From assembly GCA_963710315.1 (NCBI GenBank), contig CAVPZW010000006.1, positions 124,001 to 188,000 of the forward strand: a stretch of DNA of 64,000 bases, read 5' to 3'. This stretch comes from Palsa-360 sp963710315. GTDB lineage: Bacteria > Acidobacteriota > Terriglobia > Acidiferrales > UBA7541. Shown here piece after piece: positions 61,060 through 64,000 of the stretch. Below the pieces are notes generated by a model that worked only from the letters and a program-made list of their open reading frames with translations, did not search any database and had not been told where the DNA came from. The first letter of the stretch is position 1; each line of letters opens with the position of its first letter. A program made the position numbers and the translations under genes.

Positions 61060-61665
61060 CTACGGCTTTCGCAGGACGAGGCAACCGGCGAGGATGTCGT
61101 GCAGAGCCTGCTTCTTCTCCGTGAATCCGGCAATGATGTAGCCAATAAATAAAAATCCGGAAATCTGCCTGGCCACATTTCGCAGCAGCGCCCGCCCGAA
61201 GGAAAGCCGTTGCGCGTTCAGGTCCGTGACATACAACCGCAAAATTCGCTTGCCGGGCGTGGCCTGCCAACTGGATGCCTCAAACAAGGTGTAATACAGG
61301 CAACCCAGCGCGATGAGCAGGGCAATCACGATGGGCGCCGGTTGCGGCATGTCCGTCAGCGATACAGGAGTAGGAGGGAGCAGTTTCTCGAAAGTGGACG
61401 GAAAAAACGAAGCGCCCAAAAGAAAAATGGCCACGATGAAAATCGTGTCGATGACGCAGGCAAACGCTCGCAGCCAGAATCCCGCGAAGGCCGGCCGCGG
61501 CGGCAGCGCGGCAAGTTGCGGCAGCGCGTGAATAACCTCAGGCGCCAGAGCGCTTGGCGGAACGTACACAGGCCCGATTTGCGCGACGCTCACGGGAGCC
61601 TGGCATTGGGGGCAAACGCTGACGCCCTCCGGAATCTGAGCGTCGCATTTTTCACAAGTTAGAAT
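61060..61665 (-). CDS. Zinc-ribbon RDD-family membrane protein, apparent ATT start
   Basis: A 201-residue membrane protein. Reading from ATT at 61663-61665 gives MLTCEKCDAQIPEGVSVCPQC, a complete zinc ribbon (Cys4, 7, 18, 21), followed by a Pro-rich linker and the RDD domain (FWLRAFACVIDTIFIVAIFLLG, GCLYYTLFEASSWQATPGKRILRLYVTDL, KKQALHDILAGCLVLRK). The next usable codon, GTG 61593, would delete the whole ribbon. Upstream of ATT is GGAGG with a six-base gap; no ATG, GTG or TTG lies between that site and the ribbon. The only other initiator is a CTG before the Shine-Dalgarno sequence. Function unknown; RDD proteins are small membrane proteins, sometimes transporters. Confidence 0.78.
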   Translation of the reverse strand: MLTCEKCDAQIPEGVSVCPQCQAPVSVAQIGPVYVPPSALAPEVIHALPQLAALPPRPAFAGFWLRAFACVIDTIFIVAIFLLGASFFPSTFEKLLPPTPVSLTDMPQPAPIVIALLIALGCLYYTLFEASSWQATPGKRILRLYVTDLNAQRLSFGRALLRNVARQISGFLFIGYIIAGFTEKKQALHDILAGCLVLRKP

Positions 61666-61759
61666 TGCAGTCCTCCAGAACAGGCCTCAAGAACCGTACC
61701 AGCCGACGATTCGCTTTGCAATCGGAACTCGACAATTTTTCGGGATAAAGTGGCGCGCG

Positions 61760-63916
61760 TCAGTAGGCAATCAATTCGCGGATTGCGGCGGCCAGATCGC
61801 CGCTTTGCGGAAGAATTTCGTTCTCAAGTTTCGGCTGGTAGGCGCAGAAGGTATCCATCGCCGCAACGCGCCGAACGGGGGCATCCAGATCGTCAAAAAG
61901 CTGGTCGGCGATGCGCGCGGCAATTTCCGCGCCGTATCCCCACGAGAGCATGTCCTCGTGCGCGACAATCACGCGATTGGTTTTGCGGACCGTCGCGGCG
62001 ATTGCTTCCCAATCAAATGGCGAGAGCGAGCGAAGATCGATAATTTCCACGGAGACGCCTTCGCGTTCCAGTTGCGCCGCCGCGACCTCTGCGCGATGAA
62101 CCACCGCTCCGTAGGTGATGATGCTTATGTCGGTCCCTTCCCGTGCAACGCGCGCCCGCCCGAAAGGAATCGTGTAATCAGGTCCAGGATAGGGCGAACG
62201 GTTGTAGGGCTGCCGGTAGAGATGCTTGTGTTCGAGGAACAGCACGGGATCGTCACAGCGAATTGCCGTGCGCAACAGGCCGCAAAGATCGAGCGCGGTG
62301 GACGGCATGACCACGCGAATCCCCGGCGTGTGCGTGAACAGCGATTCTCCGCTCTGGCTGTGGTAAATCGCTCCGCCCGTCAGATAGCCGCCGGTCGCCA
62401 CGCGAATCACGGCAGGAGCCTTGAACTCTCCGTTCGATCGCCAGCGCACCAGGGACAGTTCGTTGCGCAGTTGCATCATGGCCGGCCAGATGTAATCGAA
62501 AAATTGAATTTCCGCGACGGGTTTCAGTCCTCTCGCGGCCATGCCCAGCGCGCTGCCCACGATGCAGGCCTCCGCAATGGGAGTATTGAAGACGCGCATG
62601 GACCCGAACCGCCGCTGCAAGCCGACCGTGGCCTTGAAAACGCCGCCCTTCCCTTTCACGTGCTGCAAGTCTTCTTCATTGCTGCAATCGGCCACGTCCT
62701 CGCCGAACACAACGATGCGCTCGTCTCGCGCCATTTCATCGGCCAGCGTGTGCGAAATCATTTCCACCATGGTGCGCGGTTCGCCGGAAAAATGCGGGAC
62801 CGATTCGAAGCGGGAGGACGTCGGATCGATATCGTGGGAATATTGATTTACAAGGATGGATTCCTTGGCGGGCGTTTCCGCGGCCAGGGCCTTGTCGGAA
62901 CTTGCGCGGATTTCCCTGTCAACCTCGGCTTCGATGGCCTCCAGTTCCTTTTCATTGACCAGGCCTTCGCGCACCAGAAAAAGCCCAAATTTTGGAATAG
63001 GATCGCGATGCGCCTCTTCCTCTCGCAACGCGTGATTCTTGTAAAGCTTTTCGTCGTCGGAAAGGGAATGAGAGTAGGGACGCGTCACCCGCGCGTGAAC
63101 CAGCGCGGGGCCTTTCCGCGCGCGGCAATATTCCGCGGCGCGCTGAAGAACCGCATAACTGGCAAGAGGATCGCTGCCGTCGCACTCCTGCAGCAGAAGC
63201 CCGGGATAATTGGCCACCAGCTTGGCGATGTTGCCGCCCGGCGTCTGAAACTTTACCGGCACGGAGATCGCCCAGCCGTTATCTTCGATCAGGAACAAAA
63301 TAGGAAGCGCGCGCAGGCAGGCGGAATTCAATCCCTCAAAAAATTCTCCTTCGCTGGTGGAACCATCGCCGCCCGAGACATACACAATTTCATCCGATTG
63401 GTGGCGCGCATGATCGCCGAGAGGCGATTGCTGCGCCTGCCGCAGCGCCTGCGGAAATTTTTCAAAATATAGAGAGGATTCGGCCATGCCCACGGCATGT
63501 GTGTACTGCATGCCCGTCGATGAAGATCTCGGAAGAATATTTAGCCGTGGAATGCCCCAGTGCGAAGGCATCTGTCGGCCGCCGGAATTCGGATCATCCT
63601 TGGCTCCCACTGCCTGAAGAAACATCTCCAGCGGCGTGACGCCCAGCGCAAGGCAAAGAGCGCGATCGCGATAATAGGGATAGATCCAATCATGGCCCGG
63701 TCGAAGAACAAGCCCCGCAGCGGCCAATACGCCTTCATGTCCCGCGCCGCTGATCTGGAAAAAAGTTTTGTTCTGCTGTTTCAGCTGAATTTCGCGGTCG
63801 TCGATCCGCCGCGAAAGAAACATGGTGCGGTAAATACGAAGAAGATCCCCCCGAGATAGGCCTTGATATCGGCTGGAGTCGTGCGTTTCGGTCTTTGGGC
63901 GAGCCTGTACCGGCAT
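61760..63916 (-). CDS. Fused alpha-beta E1 component of a 2-oxoacid dehydrogenase complex
   Basis: A 718-residue thiamine-diphosphate enzyme with the E1-alpha and E1-beta parts joined. E1-alpha, about 20-360: the ThDP motif GGDGSTSEGEFFEGLN ... ILFLIEDNGWAIS and RSSSTGMQYTHAVGMAES. E1-beta, about 385-718: VVFGEDVADCSNEEDLQHVKGKGGVF, FNTPIAEACIVGSALGMA and HTPGIRVVMPSTALDL, HKHLYR, and DLRSLSPFDWEAIAATV. The pattern resembles branched-chain 2-oxoacid rather than pyruvate dehydrogenase E1. No E2 or E3 gene is in the window. ATG at 63916 has AAGG seven bases upstream; a GTG at 63925 is possible. The remaining 75 bases to the right edge show no gene. Confidence 0.93.
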   Translation of the reverse strand: MPVQARPKTETHDSSRYQGLSRGDLLRIYRTMFLSRRIDDREIQLKQQNKTFFQISGAGHEGVLAAAGLVLRPGHDWIYPYYRDRALCLALGVTPLEMFLQAVGAKDDPNSGGRQMPSHWGIPRLNILPRSSSTGMQYTHAVGMAESSLYFEKFPQALRQAQQSPLGDHARHQSDEIVYVSGGDGSTSEGEFFEGLNSACLRALPILFLIEDNGWAISVPVKFQTPGGNIAKLVANYPGLLLQECDGSDPLASYAVLQRAAEYCRARKGPALVHARVTRPYSHSLSDDEKLYKNHALREEEAHRDPIPKFGLFLVREGLVNEKELEAIEAEVDREIRASSDKALAAETPAKESILVNQYSHDIDPTSSRFESVPHFSGEPRTMVEMISHTLADEMARDERIVVFGEDVADCSNEEDLQHVKGKGGVFKATVGLQRRFGSMRVFNTPIAEACIVGSALGMAARGLKPVAEIQFFDYIWPAMMQLRNELSLVRWRSNGEFKAPAVIRVATGGYLTGGAIYHSQSGESLFTHTPGIRVVMPSTALDLCGLLRTAIRCDDPVLFLEHKHLYRQPYNRSPYPGPDYTIPFGRARVAREGTDISIITYGAVVHRAEVAAAQLEREGVSVEIIDLRSLSPFDWEAIAATVRKTNRVIVAHEDMLSWGYGAEIAARIADQLFDDLDAPVRRVAAMDTFCAYQPKLENEILPQSGDLAAAIRELIAY

Positions 63917-64000
63917 CCGAATCACCTTGGGCTGAGCTGGAACAGCCAGCTTCGGAAATACGCCCCATTATATCCAAACCAGGGCAACCGGCGAAGAAAC

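Noticed and set aside
61805..63472. Open frame of 555 codons antisense to the E1 gene
   Set aside because: It is the complement of a well-supported thiamine-diphosphate enzyme and shows no known motif.

Overview
The window is about 60% GC and densely packed. It looks like a chromosomal segment of a Gram-negative, aerobic heterotroph, most likely an acidobacterium. The support is lpxB (lipid A, hence an outer membrane), Tat and lipoprotein signals, two PilZ-type proteins, many small secreted proteins without a named function, and many palindromic intergenic repeats built on GGCTTCAGCC or GAGCGNAGCGAGGAATC. The phylum is an inference from protein style and repeats, because no rRNA gene is present.

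Layout. 1-6,700: a glycolate/glycerate block (start of glycerate kinase, GlcG-like protein, 2-hydroxyacid dehydrogenase, divergent glcDEF). 6,700-12,950: small enzymes, tRNA-Ser(GGA), a beta-propeller, a RelE/Phd-type toxin-antitoxin pair, tRNA-Gln(UUG), then two decayed or frameshifted genes. 13,000-16,200: a sigma-54 activator of the NtrC class beside a PilZ gene preceded by a near-perfect -24/-12 promoter. 16,480-21,030: metallo-hydrolase, SRP RNA, dnaX-ybaB-recR. 21,100-28,030: glycosyltransferase, proBA, an ABC-2 exporter. 28,100-30,900: an arsenic module (ACR3, ArsC, ArsI and divergent ArsR). 31,200-34,470: a 926-residue PilZ/coiled-coil protein and a His/Asp-tailed WXXGXW protein. 34,700-39,760: adenosine deaminase, a broken radical SAM gene and secreted proteins. 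39,757-44,780: paired ABC exporters followed by lpxB. 44,880-50,920: an M1-like pseudo-peptidase with TPRs, a MidA-type methyltransferase, an ArsC/Spx-like protein, a membrane protein and Mug. 51,360-55,710: ECF sigma factor with a zinc-finger anti-sigma factor, a PQQ dehydrogenase and a dienelactone hydrolase. 55,910-64,000: phosphofructokinase, SH3 protein, NHL protein, ornithine-cyclodeaminase family enzyme, DoxX, an RDD protein and a fused 2-oxoacid dehydrogenase E1.

A caution for any reader: many conserved genes (dnaX, an ABC exporter, pfk, an M50 protease, a radical SAM gene, an anti-sigma factor, a secreted protein) contain single-base shifts of frame. Most look like one extra base. 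This suggests residual indel errors in the assembly, although local gene decay is possible around 11.4-12.7 kb and 35.8-37.5 kb.

No CRISPR array, prophage, transposase or integrase was seen. The most interesting leads are the sigma-54/PilZ pair, the giant PilZ coiled-coil protein, the RDD gene that appears to start at ATT, the arsenic divergon with a probably leaderless arsR, the catalytically dead M1-TPR protein and the families of nested palindromic repeats.
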